DNA from: Bryoerythrophyllum caledonicum
Lineage: Eukaryota; Streptophyta; Bryopsida; Pottiales; Pottiaceae
NCBI GenBank assembly: GCA_963971425.1
Contig: OZ020516.1
Coordinates: forward strand, 12,140,593 to 12,204,592
Length of the DNA stretch: 64,000 nucleotides
Direction of reading: 5' to 3'
Below the pieces are notes generated by a model. That model saw nothing but the letters and a program-made list of their open reading frames with translations. It was not told the DNA's origin and did no database searches. The translations under genes were made by a program, and so were the position numbers. This document shows, in pieces, positions 19,601-27,960 of the stretch (position 1 is the stretch's first letter; each line of letters starts with the position of its first letter).

Positions 19601-21757
19601 GGATGGCATATACATGTGAAAGATTAACCACGATTGCAGTGGGTGATTAGTGATTTTAATTATTTGAATGTATGGTGATATGTGCATTGGGGTAGGGATT
19701 TTGTTGATGTTGCCAGGGAATGTATATTTTTTGTGTATTAATGTAAGGAGGCCACCGCGGCCCGGTGTGTATGGTCTCCTTTGTTGCATGCATCTTGTAA
19801 GTGCATGTGTATTGTTAAAGATGAGTTTATAGTCTTGAAATATATTTTGTATATATTTTGTAGATTTTGTGGCGGTTAGTTTTGTTTCTTGTATAACTAT
19901 AAGAGCCGGTGGTGTGTCTATGTTTGCGACTAGAGTTTGTAAGCTAGGAAGGGCAGTGTTTAGTGAGGAGGCATTCCATGTGATTATGTATGTATTTTCT
20001 TGGTTTGGTCTAATGTTTTGATTTTGGTTTTGAGGAGGGATGTAGGGAAGAGGTGGGGGTGGGTGGGTGTATTCTGGTATAGGGTCTAGACATTTTAGTG
20101 ATTCATTTATGAGGTTGTTAGGGATGTAAGGGAATTTTAGTTTTATTATATCATTTGAGGGTGGTATGTTTTGACTATGTAAGAAGTCGTATAGTCTTTT
20201 ATGTATTGAGTTCTCATGGTTTATAATATTTTGGTTGTCTACTAGGAATTCAGTATAGGGGTGTGGAGTGTAAATGTGTCGTTCTGGTGGGTTTTGTAAG
20301 GTTAGTAAGGTTTGTAGGAGTGAATTAGTCCATGTAATTGTGTTCCAATTTTGTAGATTTAGTAGTTGGTTACATTCATCTATGTTTGGATGAGTAGTGA
20401 TTATTAGTGCATATAAGATGTGGGGTGGTGGATGCGTATTTTTTTGTTGTATGTATTGGGCAATGTTTGGGTGGGAAGTGTTGTGTATGTGGTGTAATGT
20501 ATGTGTGTTTTTTAGAAATGGTGCGAAGGGTTTTGCAATGTGTTCATATTCTGGTTGGAGTTTTATGGTATTAGGTATAAAGTAGATTTTGGCATTTTTC
20601 TTATGTGATGTAGGATGTCTTTTTAGTATATTGGGCATGGGTCCCGGGTTGGTTTCAATGTCTCCTCCTAGAAGTAGTAGAAGTTTGTGGTATATATGTT
20701 TGGTGGTGTATTTTAAAGGCTTTGTTGTGTTATTAATGACTTGTTGGTTTGGGGGTAGGTGGGTGTTTGTATTTTGTGTGTAAGTTGTGGGTTTATTTAT
20801 TTTTATAGTAGGTGTAGTTGTTTTCGTTTTTAGTTTATTATTATTTTTTTTCCATGTGTTTTTTGTGGTTGTTTTTGTTTTAGTAGTGTATGGGTGTATA
20901 TATGATTGGTTGTATTTTATCTTGGTTGTTTTTGTCCGTGTGCATATGTAACTATTATGTTTAAGACTATTTGTATGTGGGTTTATGTTGGTTTTTAAAG
21001 TGGCTTTTAAGTTCTTTTTTTCATATGCGGTGTTATTATATACTTTGTGGTTTGTACAATTGTTTGTTTTGGTGTTTGTATTAGTATTTGGTATGAAATA
21101 TGTTTTGTCATTCTTTTTGTGCGAAGCGGGGTGTCTTTTTAATATGTTCGGCATGTGTCTTGGGTTAGTCACCATGTCTCCTCCAATTAATATTAGAAGT
21201 TTGTAGTAGATGGGTTTTTTGTTTTGTTTTAGAATTTTTTGTTTTTGAATGTGACTTTGGTGTTTTTTTGATTGTATGTATTTGTTTTTGTGTGTGTATA
21301 TGTATGTGTTATGATTCCCGCCGGCCTTCTTTGGAGTCCGGCGTTCTTCTCTGCATGTATTACGTTGATGGTGTGTTGTTGTCTTTGTGTGTGTATATGT
21401 TTTTTTATTTGTTTTTATATTAGTATTTATTCGTATGTTCGTATTAGTAGATGCCTCGGTTTTTGTCTCGGTGTTTGTATCAGTATCCTTGTTAGTATTC
21501 GTGTTATAATTTGTACTAGTATACGTACCGATATTGATATTAGTATTTGTATTAGGGTAAGTATCAGAATTTGTATTAGTATACGCAACAGTATACGTAT
21601 CTGTATACGTACCATCATACAGATATTTATACAGATACGTACCATTATACGGAAAAAATATATTGATATTTATTTCAATCGTTGGGAAGGTCGGGTTTGG
21701 GCTCGGGAGAGGTCGCTGCAAAAAGGGAGGTCGCTGCAAAAAGGGAGGTCGCTGCAA
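13610..21757 (-). CDS. LINE polyprotein: 2A motifs, AP endonuclease, RT, MTase-like insert, RNase H, zinc knuckle, PD-(D/E)XK-like domain
   Basis: Residues are numbered from 21757. 1-190: low-complexity N/T/Y-rich, with no Met in frame. About 191-205: degenerate 2A copy (GGDMVTNPRHM). About 363-373: intact 2A motif (GGDIETNPGPM), followed like the first copy by PNILKRHP. About 587-840: AP-type endonuclease (TWNASSLN, IQETKL, CGDFNRD, SDHSPV). About 1100-1450: reverse transcriptase (NKAPGPD, GFRAERST, VDFKNAFGS, YADD at about 1390). About 2000-2100: FNIEHSYFSSP to IIVTPNNNWYQ, resembling an adenine methyltransferase fold. About 2222-2365: RNase H (YTDGSF, RAELMAI, FTDC, GNEQADKLAKEG). About 2490-2512: CPICP...LLKCQNHH zinc knuckle. 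About 2579-2640: KPDILCV, IQFIEFTY, KIDKYQPL, compatible with PD-(D/E)XK. The frame begins with a non-ATG codon; the first in-frame ATG lies inside the degenerate 2A motif. Confidence 0.85.
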   Translation of the reverse strand: MQRPPFLQRPPFLQRPLPSPNPTFPTIEININIFFPYNGTYLYKYLYDGTYTDTYTVAYTNTNSDTYPNTNTNINIGTYTSTNYNTNTNKDTDTNTETKTEASTNTNIRINTNIKTNKKTYTHTKTTTHHQRNTCREERRTPKKAGGNHNTYIYTHKNKYIQSKKHQSHIQKQKILKQNKKPIYYKLLILIGGDMVTNPRHMPNILKRHPASHKKNDKTYFIPNTNTNTKTNNCTNHKVYNNTAYEKKNLKATLKTNINPHTNSLKHNSYICTRTKTTKIKYNQSYIHPYTTKTKTTTKNTWKKNNNKLKTKTTTPTIKINKPTTYTQNTNTHLPPNQQVINNTTKPLKYTTKHIYHKLLLLLGGDIETNPGPMPNILKRHPTSHKKNAKIYFIPNTIKLQPEYEHIAKPFAPFLKNTHTLHHIHNTSHPNIAQYIQQKNTHPPPHILYALIITTHPNIDECNQLLNLQNWNTITWTNSLLQTLLTLQNPPERHIYTPHPYTEFLVDNQNIINHENSIHKRLYDFLHSQNIPPSNDIIKLKFPYIPNNLINESLKCLDPIPEYTHPPPPLPYIPPQNQNQNIRPNQENTYIITWNASSLNTALPSLQTLVANIDTPPALIVIQETKLTATKSTKYIQNIFQDYKLIFNNTHALTRCMQQRRPYTPGRGGLLTLIHKKYTFPGNINKIPTPMHISPYIQIIKITNHPLQSWLIFHMYMPSHPEDTRFLLDIQNTITTHINNHPNHTYLLCGDFNRDIALIGRQNGNHHTPPQNIDYQWRRFTENLNFTYINTDTQFSRQGGYNYSDWSLIDGFYINTNNNTQYTSTTNKDIILNSDHSPVQLHIPNNTLISRTPTIPNKDTIRILNPIPITNIEKFNTKFFEENTVQIDSLINTLGINSQLTQAQWQEACHSLDKLINKISDRLEQTCRAHPIPQMTNRTSQQGGYLPRKLSKTWKQYLTTYHTIRKTIRIVKNNPQWRNHPIHNELLTIQHIQISTPPPPDLPHDTWIKDIAIIAKNANIQARKIITKYTKENIKKAISKYRKLYEISPKKINKKVFKNLESPPMDCIKDQYNNILTSPEDIANEIFNQQTKTNRPTVPTCNYQPQHTIECTCAIRQYPWHDLDGYTLDKRGEPEIPLHKYLNRATYDTCLQNLGNNKAPGPDRIPNSILKNMPPRFHKLLFLFFSHCYKQKQIPNSWKTSATILLYKKGDPSMLPNHRPIALANTIYKLFTSTLTHILSSYGEKFKILHDSQEGFRAERSTARQIQTIIAALEDAKFTNQDIYILYVDFKNAFGSIDHARLLAIMSDLGYPKEATTLVGNIYSQSSTCYIGEHFGKTKPIPIQRGTIQGDTLSPYLFIIFLEPLLRWLERGNNGYTFGTSQVTINSAAYADDLATITNKIKSIQIQLHKIDRYCKWAGMDVGVPKCAATGCPNKSKLNPTTFKALMQTSNINYRNQPIPILHQNEPYIYLGTNLVPSLKWKIQIHTTTTKLIKQCKELTTCPATMKQKIKMVDTVLRPGVAYSFYGVPYSMPTIKKLDKKIIAIQKTICGLPKCMSNAITQLPHNLFGLEAFSLKNAYLRCIGEQLQNALNDKGRLGKIYNGLTHYVLAQYGGAENIPRIKKSDCIRSPITRTFFLLKHIAKAHLKSTLPNFLTNPTTLEILWRQETLNHNTLNAQLSQKLLQKLLSKNIFELNQITLPNGTHIMNNEDFKTYHFTPSKLIKSALSVAKQLFCHITCPTICHTPCNIHPYSHTLKDPFITLNNNIIPRNISTPTNPPNPPHTHHPRPPTYIPKNPTTYPINNIINHKHIQHTDTNNIQNTYTKYLCQWQHNDNTYNKWLPQRDLFPRHDANTSTHNTEKLKQYYQKIQNKIYSDIILAHHPQEQSSDSRSVTPPIIIPLLNIYTTECNPENDICTSSNTIQIDNNQAHLYEENGRHLHTIPITRLQWLWNQYHTKLQSPTNIEPTTQPFETELIWLYQRYKYRIPKTDPLKNAQYTIPTPILDSLISSFNIEHSYFSSPITCPTKLNKFYSPYERDKIFGSLGKAFEHKWIGNGIAYPHNEKDIEQTIHWARLAAKHDPNNTKTIIVTPNNNWYQNNNQHSNPFPDSHIIAVFEADTIPYEEPNIPPELKKPRIEPSTLQILCVHHQNQNLGSLEQLAELTSITDNLDIQRPYTKPAPPTPIQTPVNKSKNWSKLNYDNNTLNYSVIPPPLPDYPTYTTPKFNPAYSYYTDGSFKPPEQISPGSWRREKAGYGIYNSTKEIKLAKRLHGLQNILRAELMAIHKTLQIITTKYKNEPAHIFTDCINALYLLNTQITHPTLHNSHPDQTILTSMVQMLQNRTQITTLHKVRAHANIDGNEQADKLAKEGREKTHKNAKDPHEHAHAIPYYFQKEDWPSKEDTPDKGPIRFLGKYLKKQDLYNNLDTISENIPNIEKWTNNNDIDNELSTNFWKNPIISDSQITCLIKFRTGQYMGNARKQLFFGIERFPSITCPICPSTDPDTWLHVLLKCQNHHIHSLIVKRHNKAVWEVRKLITSYNKSRCFILMNAGTFNSNPQENTVPPWLLPCSCMTQRCHCNARLKPDILCVKGLPYNDPPPENINQDYTIQFIEFTYCNDRFSSETIQNKIDKYQPLIDDIIALGWNVDPFIVITSGARATTFIPSMKTLEDTFKIPIDTIKTTFKNINTIAIQHAMSILLHKRKIENNQVLPDRQDPP

Positions 21758-21773
21758 AAAGGGAGGTCGCTGC
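21711..21773. repeat. 18-bp tandem repeat, four copies
   Basis: GGTCGCTGC starts at 21711, 21729, 21747 and 21765 with exact 18-bp period. On the LINE sense strand it encodes repeats of QRPPFL at the beginning of the open frame. It may be a promoter-region repeat or a coding repeat. Confidence 0.85.
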
Positions 21774-23671
21774 GGGCTGGGGTTTAGATTTCCCAGAAGG
21801 GTGTGAGGGGCTATAGACTGTAATGGGTCTTCCCGTGAGCAGATTTGGGGGGAGTGGGTTAACAGTTTCGTGATGGAGTTTTAAGTTTCGGTGAGGGAGG
21901 ATTTCTGAGCAGAGTGGGGGGGTTCCTGTATTGAGAGGGAGGGTTTTGAGCCGGGAGGGGGGGGCATTCAATCTGTGAGGGGGGGTATTGAGAGGGGAGG
22001 TTTTGGGCCGAGGAGAGGAGGTACTTGGACTGTGAGAGGAGGAGGCAATTCGGGGTGGGGAGGGGAGTGTAGCTTGGACAGGGAGGGAGCAGAGGGATTG
22101 TGTACGAGGGAGGGCAGCAGGGGGTGGGGTTCGGGGAAATCTGGTTCGATCCGAGAGAGGGTGTGGAGGGGGGGTACTCGTAAGATCTGAGTCTGTGAGG
22201 GGAGTCTAGTTCTAGTCGGGTTGGGGTTTCTAATACGTGATTGAGGTTCTGCAATGTGTGGGGGGGTGCTGTGGATTTTTGAGAGGGGAGGGGCTGCGGG
22301 TTTCCTGTGTGTACTGGAGAGGTAGGGTGGGGGGGGGAGCTGTGATCGATTTGAGAGGGGGGCGGGGGGAAGGAGAAGAGGGAAAGAGGGAGAGGTAGGG
22401 TGGAGAGAGAGGGTAGAGGGGGGGGAGGTGAGATCAGGTGGAGAGTGAGGAGATCTGTGGCGTGCGAGTTTGAAAGAAATGGGGGGTTTCACGTTTTTGC
22501 TCACCTGATATGTTCTTGTTTTCGTCTGCTTGTGCACTTGGTGTGCTTGCGACTGTGCTGTGGTGTCCTGACTCCTGGTCCTTTGTCGCGGATCACCTCC
22601 AAGTTGATTGTTTTTGTTGCTGATGTTCTGTAGGATTGTGTTTTTGGTGCAGAGTATTTGTAGCTGCACGCGGAGTGGCTCCTGTCTGCAAGTTTGCTGA
22701 TTCTGCACAAGTAGATCTAGATCTGGAAATTTTTGCAAGCGCTTCCGCAAGTGAATGAGTTTAGTGTAGTTTAGGGTTAGGTTTTTTGTGCAAATTTGTG
22801 CGTGTGTGGTGTATTGGTGGGGTTTTGGTGCACTATAGCTGATGTGCGTGGATGTAGTCAGGTATAATGTGTTTCTAGATACAAGAAAATCTATTACAGA
22901 AAATAAATGGAGATGGGTAGAGATAACCTGATTTGCTGTTTTGTGGCTGTCTCGATGCAGATCTGACTGTTGTGTTGTGTTCGGCTTCCCTCTTGAGGCT
23001 TTCCTGCGGCGTTGTCTTTCAAATCTAGTGCATAAGATCCTTAAACAAATGATGTTAGCTTTGTTTTGTAGAGTATGTATATTCCTATGAGGCCATGATG
23101 AAAATGTGGAAGTAATAATACCTAATAAATGAAAGAACAGAAAGGTGTGAAGAAGGTTAGAGATAGCCTGTGAGTGTTGACGCAGAATTTGCCTCCAAGG
23201 AATGGTTGAGTGCTTGTGTCCTAGTATCGCTGTTGGCTCCTTGTGTAGCTCAATCTCTTGGTATGATTGGGTCCTGGATCAGGGAGGTTCGAGGACTAGG
23301 TGGTGGGCGCAGATCTCGATCTTACTACACTCAGTCTGGTCAGATCTAGAGATGTGGAGGTCAATGGGTCCTGATCTGTGCAACAACACTAGTTTCCCAT
23401 GCTTCAGATTCAAACTTTGCAAAGATCACTCTCACAGACTTATCCAATACCTCTAAACTTCCAGATCTGGTGTTCTGAGCTCTTCCAACAAGTGATCTGC
23501 CTCCCCAACCCCACCAATGTCTAGATCTCGAACAATGTGGGCTCACAGTAAGGCCAGCAACCTCTTACTGCACATCCCTCAAGATTCTAGACTAAGTCCT
23601 TGTGCCTCCCCTCACCACGAATTGCGGAGCTCACTCTCTACTCATGATGCCTGTGGAGGTTCATTAGTCTA
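21774..23671 (-). promoter_or_regulatory. LINE 5' untranslated/promoter region
   Basis: About 1.9 kb upstream of the large frame. The plus strand from 21780 to 22480 is strongly G-rich with many runs of four or more Gs (C-rich on the sense strand), and could form quadruplexes on the template strand. Minus-strand frames at 21675-22750 have Pro/Ser/Leu composition caused by the C-runs and I do not consider them genes. The exact 5' end is inferred from the start of the palindrome arm. Confidence 0.5.
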
Positions 23672-23977
23672 ATCTTTGGCTATTGGACGGAAAAGAGAAT
23701 GTGTAGGGATTAAATGCCGGTCAATCGCAAGACCAAGTCAAACTGGTATCTCATGCCCACGCCGGAGGAGTTGTTTGATGCGGTGAGCCACGCTAGAGTA
23801 TGTAGTACTTTAGATTTACAATTTAGATTGTAAATCTAAAGTACTACATACTCTAGCGTGGCTCACCGCATCAAACAACTCCTCCGGCGTGGGCATGAGA
23901 TACCAGTTTGACTTGGTCTTGCGATTGACCGGCATTTAATCCCTACACATTCGCTTTTCCGTCCAATAGCCAAAGAT
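23672..23977. repeat. 306-bp near-perfect palindrome at the LINE 5' junction
   Basis: The arms 23672-23824 and 23825-23977 are reverse complements with no loop. I find only two mismatches, at 23696 against 23953 and at the centre (23823/23826). The right arm is genuine gypsy reverse transcriptase, reading into CSTLDLQSK. The left arm is its inverted copy, lying between the gypsy sequence and the LINE 5' end. Confidence 0.95.
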
Positions 23978-24100
23978 ATCCTTCTTCGATGGCATGACCG
24001 TGGCACAAGCGTACTCGCCGTTGGAGAGTTTAATCAAGCAGGCGACTATCAACTCTTGACAACGAGTCTGGACCCCAACTTTCTTTGAAAGATTGAGCGT
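23829..24100 (-). pseudogene. Ty3/gypsy reverse transcriptase, N-terminal half
   Basis: It reads NGEYACATVMPSKKDIFGYW, then CRD, a stop where a Tyr is expected, MPVNRKTKSNWY and MPTPEELFDAVSHA, followed by STLDLQSK at the LINE junction. These are conserved early blocks of a gypsy reverse transcriptase. The rest of the domain continues at 13339 and below. Confidence 0.85.
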
Positions 24101-26050
24101 GTATGGTCGTCAGAAGATTAGGTGGTCGTCTTCCAACTGAATGTGAATAGGCTTGCCTCTGTAGCCCTCCAAATCATGGATACTAAATACAAAACAACTA
24201 TGATACAAACGTATAAACACTTGTATCATTTGTGCCTTGGCATTGGTAAGATGTGGCCCTAAATCCAAAGGCGAGTCATCAAACTCCGTGGTCTCTTTTT
24301 CCACCGTAGGAGACTAACCGCGTACCGGCACGACGAGTGATTGCTACTTGGTAGTAGAGAGGGCATTCATGCTTCCAGACTCCTCACTCATAGAATCCAT
24401 AGAAAATCCCATGTCGTGATGATAAAATTGGGAAAAGATATCCCAGGCATCCACTCGACCAAAGTCCTCGGCCAAAGCTGTAAAGACACAGTGAGCACAA
24501 AGCTCTTCAGCTGCATGGGTCTTAAAATAAAAAAAACAGCTCCGCTTCCTTGATCTCTATAAGACGTGCACCGCTGCCCTCTAACCATCAGAGTTTGTCC
24601 CTACACACGTGGGTGGTCACGCAAACGACGCTGAATGGAAACACAGAGGCTACGAATTTAAACAACGGTGTTGAGGTCAATGGCTTGACCCAACAAATAA
24701 GGACGTTGGCCCTCAGAGAGATCCGGTGCGACCGTGGTGCCTTGCAAAAAGCCCATTGCCTACTTCCTCTCATCGGCAAAAGGCTCCTCGTATGTTTTGA
24801 TAGTAGAATCCCAAACTATGCCCGGACTGCGTGCCCAAAAAACAAAAGATCTTGAGTAGCACATCAATGCAGGAAATGCCTCGCAAGTGAAACCAACGCG
24901 GTTCATCATGGGGAATAGTGGCTCACTGGCTTGTCATCCTTGGTAACCTTTTGAAACACAATAGTCATTTAAGATGTTATCGTCCTCACAACGCAGGGGC
25001 CGTTGCACTTGAGCATGTGCAAAAGTGAACATTGCCGATGATGCCATGTTGGTCCAAATTCAACGTGGCTGATGGGCGTAAGAGCCCAACGCCACGACAT
25101 CTACAAAGGTGGGGAACTAAGAAGATAATGGATGTATGTCCCATTCGCATGCATCTTCTTCCGTGTATCCCCTAATGGAAGTATAGTCTCAAAAATGTAC
25201 CTTGCTTGCATCGATTGGTGGGTAATCCACCACTGAATGAGCCTGAGCAAATCCGCATAGAGCCTCAATAGTGGAACATCAAAGTCGCGTCCACTCCCGT
25301 CCATGAATGGTCTTGGCAAGGCCATCCTAAAATCACCAAGTCCACATGACCTAACCGGGGTAGATCATCCTCACTGATCAATGTCACATCACGTGGGAGT
25401 TTGCCAAAACACCCCAAAATGGCAGAAAGTAGTTACTGCTCCGAATACAACTTGAGAAGACACTAATTGTGATGGTGAGCTGCACGGTTGGCTGCAAAGC
25501 GACTATCCACGTGGATATATCGTCGTATCTTGAGCCGGACCTCTAACACAACCGCAAGTTCCGTACCGATACTAGCAAATAGTTCCACGGGGGTAATACC
25601 CTGATCCGATGGTCACCAGTGAATAGTGCGAGCCAACAATAGAGTGGAAGGGTCCTGTGAAAGATATAGAGCATCTTGAGCATCTTCAATCTCCCGGCTG
25701 CGACGTGAGAGCTCGAACTCAGTCTTTTATGGAGGAAGTGGATCCTTGCAATGACGTGCAAGGATCTCGACTAGTCTGTGCTCACGTGATTCTGCTATCC
25801 CCATCATAAAAGCAATATCTTCTCCAAAATCGTAGATTCACATGGCAAATTAGATGCCAAAGTACTGCACTTGACTTTCGCGTCCGCCGTGGAAGTCACC
25901 GCGCTAGTTGCAAAGACAACCGGAATGAGCTCCTTTCTCCCATCACCAACAGACCACCTAGGCCTAATCCACGCCTCCTCCGTCCAATTACCCACCTCAA
26001 AATCGAGTGGATAAAGCGCCAAGTGACCCACCAAAATGTCTTAGTTGGTG
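24101..26050 (-). pseudogene. Ty3/gypsy region between protease and RT (degenerate)
   Basis: Minus-strand short frames with stops throughout (for example 25101-25325 and 25804-26034). By position this is the linker between protease and reverse transcriptase, but no domain can be recognised. Confidence 0.4.
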
Positions 26051-26053
26051 GCA

Positions 26054-26431
26054 CTAATCAGAACGCACTCGAGAGATACGCCAAAGAACAATGGACCAGA
26101 GCCTACGCCAAACATCAACTGAACGGATGTCGGGTGTACCCCATAGCCTTCTTTGTGCCTTCAATCCATGTAACAATTGTAAATAAATCAGGCTCGAGTC
26201 CAAAGCACCTAGATCTAAATCATGGGCTAGCTGCTTTCCAATTAACACTGGTAGAGCTTCGAAGTCCAACATAATACGTAGGGAGGTAGCGTAAGTGAGA
26301 TTGCCGTCCGTACGACCCACCACCATGACGTTGTCGTCATTCACCAAATGTACCACCCCTAGATGCACATTGCGTTGCTCCTGCGCCGACCGAGCCGCAA
26401 CGTCAGACAAATAAGACACTCTTGAAATCAA
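26054..26431 (-). pseudogene. Ty3/gypsy aspartic protease region (degenerate)
   Basis: It reads VARSAQEQ, LRIMLDFEALPVLIGKQL. The alignment position of the catalytic D-S/T-G triad is occupied by D-F-E, so the protease would be inactive. The assignment rests on this motif and on position between gag and reverse transcriptase. Confidence 0.5.
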
Positions 26432-27960
26432 AGACTGATCTCAGAGGACTGCTCTGTAGGTGTGGAAGTGATATTGGCCTCAAACGTAGAAATAGCCTCT
26501 GTTGCCAAGTTGGCCAACATTGCCACCAAATCCTCTTTGGTAGGTGAAGCCGTCACTGCGTGCAACACCTCCAACGATGGCATGGGCACCTTGCCCTTTA
26601 GCATACTACTAGCCAAGTGGAATGCACCAGATGGTTGAAAATTAGGTGTTAGAAAGCCCACACCGAAAAACGTCAGCAACTGCAATACCTTATACACCAA
26701 GGTGTGTACAACATCTCCAAGAGTGGAAGAAACTGGTCAGACCGGGATAGGACTGGAAGCGGCAGAAGAAGCAGCGCCATCCGCGATATTAAAAGAAAGA
26801 GGTAGGCGCGTCTGGCCAATGTGGTCTGGCAAATCCGTCTAGAATGGGCGACCGCTACTACCCGACATTGTGGAAGAAGGTGCCTCCGCCTCTGCGGTAG
26901 TCTTAGCACAAGTGACAAGTGCTGTCACGACCTCCCCTGAAGTGCCATATAAGTAGCCATCTAGGGCTGAAGATGACTTGTGACCTCTCATTGGAGGCCA
27001 TGTGTCTACCACTTGCCCCAAAGAGGCCATTGCACTCATGTTTTCCTTCAACTCCACAAGTTTAGCTTGAAGTGTCTTCACCGCATTCGGTCCACCAACT
27101 GAAGACCTTCGGCGCTTTATTAGGTGAAGAAAAAATAAAATTTACATCACTGTGGCTAGACTTGCCACGGAGACAACATATCACAGGCTTCTTCCCCTTG
27201 CCCCGAGCCTTCTCTGCGAGCTTGGCGGTCTCGATCTTCGGGATAGCATTCCTTGCCCCTGCGCCCTTTTTCTTGGGATGGATAGGGTCCTTTATAGTAT
27301 GATCAGCCTCCCGGCAAGCCGAACAATGCACAACCATTTTAGGTTATGCCTAGCCAAGCTACTAGTAGCTATAGCAAGCTTCTTCGCCTTCGAAGCCTCC
27401 AGCAGTGACGTGACCAAATCCATGGCCTCGCTCACGTCCAACGCTCTATCAAAAGCTTCCACCTCGGCAAACGCCTATGCCAAGAGGCATTTCCGTGATA
27501 CCAGAAAAGAAAATGCGGACCAATCACTTCCACCATATGCTTATTTAGCTTGGAAATGAAGATCTTCACCAGTTGGCTCTCCATGAATACATCACCAGCC
27601 ACCGCGCCAACCGGATATACATAGTGCGTGGGATATCCTCTTTCTCCCGACGGAAATGCTCGATGTGCTACATCTGATGACGCTTGAACCCCATATTTCA
27701 CCTCTAGATGCACCATGAATTGCGCTAGAGGATCAAAGGCTTGCAGATAGCCAACCGCCACCAATGCCGCATGTGTAGCTATGGCCAAACGGGACATGGC
27801 TTCCTTGCCAGCACGTTTGCCCGTAATGGCAACAACCTTGCCCTCCAAGGAAACCCTCTTCCACTTTGGGCCCCATTAGAAGAAGTTGAGAGTTGGGGAA
27901 CCGCACTCGCCTTGAGCGCAGCCACATACTCCACACGCTAGCCCAAACCGCCATTGTGTC
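26430..27960 (-). pseudogene. Ty3/gypsy gag region (degenerate)
   Basis: Overlapping minus-strand frames include one with a Cys/His-containing stretch (HCSACREADHT) followed by Lys/Arg-rich sequence at about 27220-27330. This looks like a damaged CCHC zinc knuckle and nucleocapsid. Frames at 27432-27848 upstream would be capsid. Several frameshifts are needed to join them. Confidence 0.5.

Larger units (their letters stand above)
13353..23671 (-). mobile_element. Near-intact non-LTR retrotransposon (LINE), Dualen-like domain set, ~10.3 kb
   Basis: The element runs on the minus strand, from a 5' end near 23671 to a hairpin and T-run terminus at 13354-13397. It carries a 1.9-kb 5' region, one continuous 2,715-codon frame and a short 3' untranslated region (13398-13609). 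It sits inside the reverse transcriptase of the gypsy element, in the same orientation. The protein combines AP endonuclease, reverse transcriptase, RNase H and a C-terminal restriction-like domain. Dualen of Chlamydomonas is the known group carrying both endonuclease types; relatedness here is inferred from domains only. The absence of stops over 8.1 kb suggests recent insertion. Confidence 0.85.

Noticed and set aside
21968-22750. 260-codon minus-strand frame rich in Pro, Ser and Leu
   Set aside because: It lies in the G-run-rich LINE 5' region; its composition follows from C-runs and overlapping frames exist on both strands. No domain is recognisable.
23672-23977. Palindrome as a microRNA or hairpin RNA gene
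   Set aside because: Its arms are gypsy reverse-transcriptase sequence and it lies at the LINE junction, so an insertion by-product or assembly artefact explains it better.
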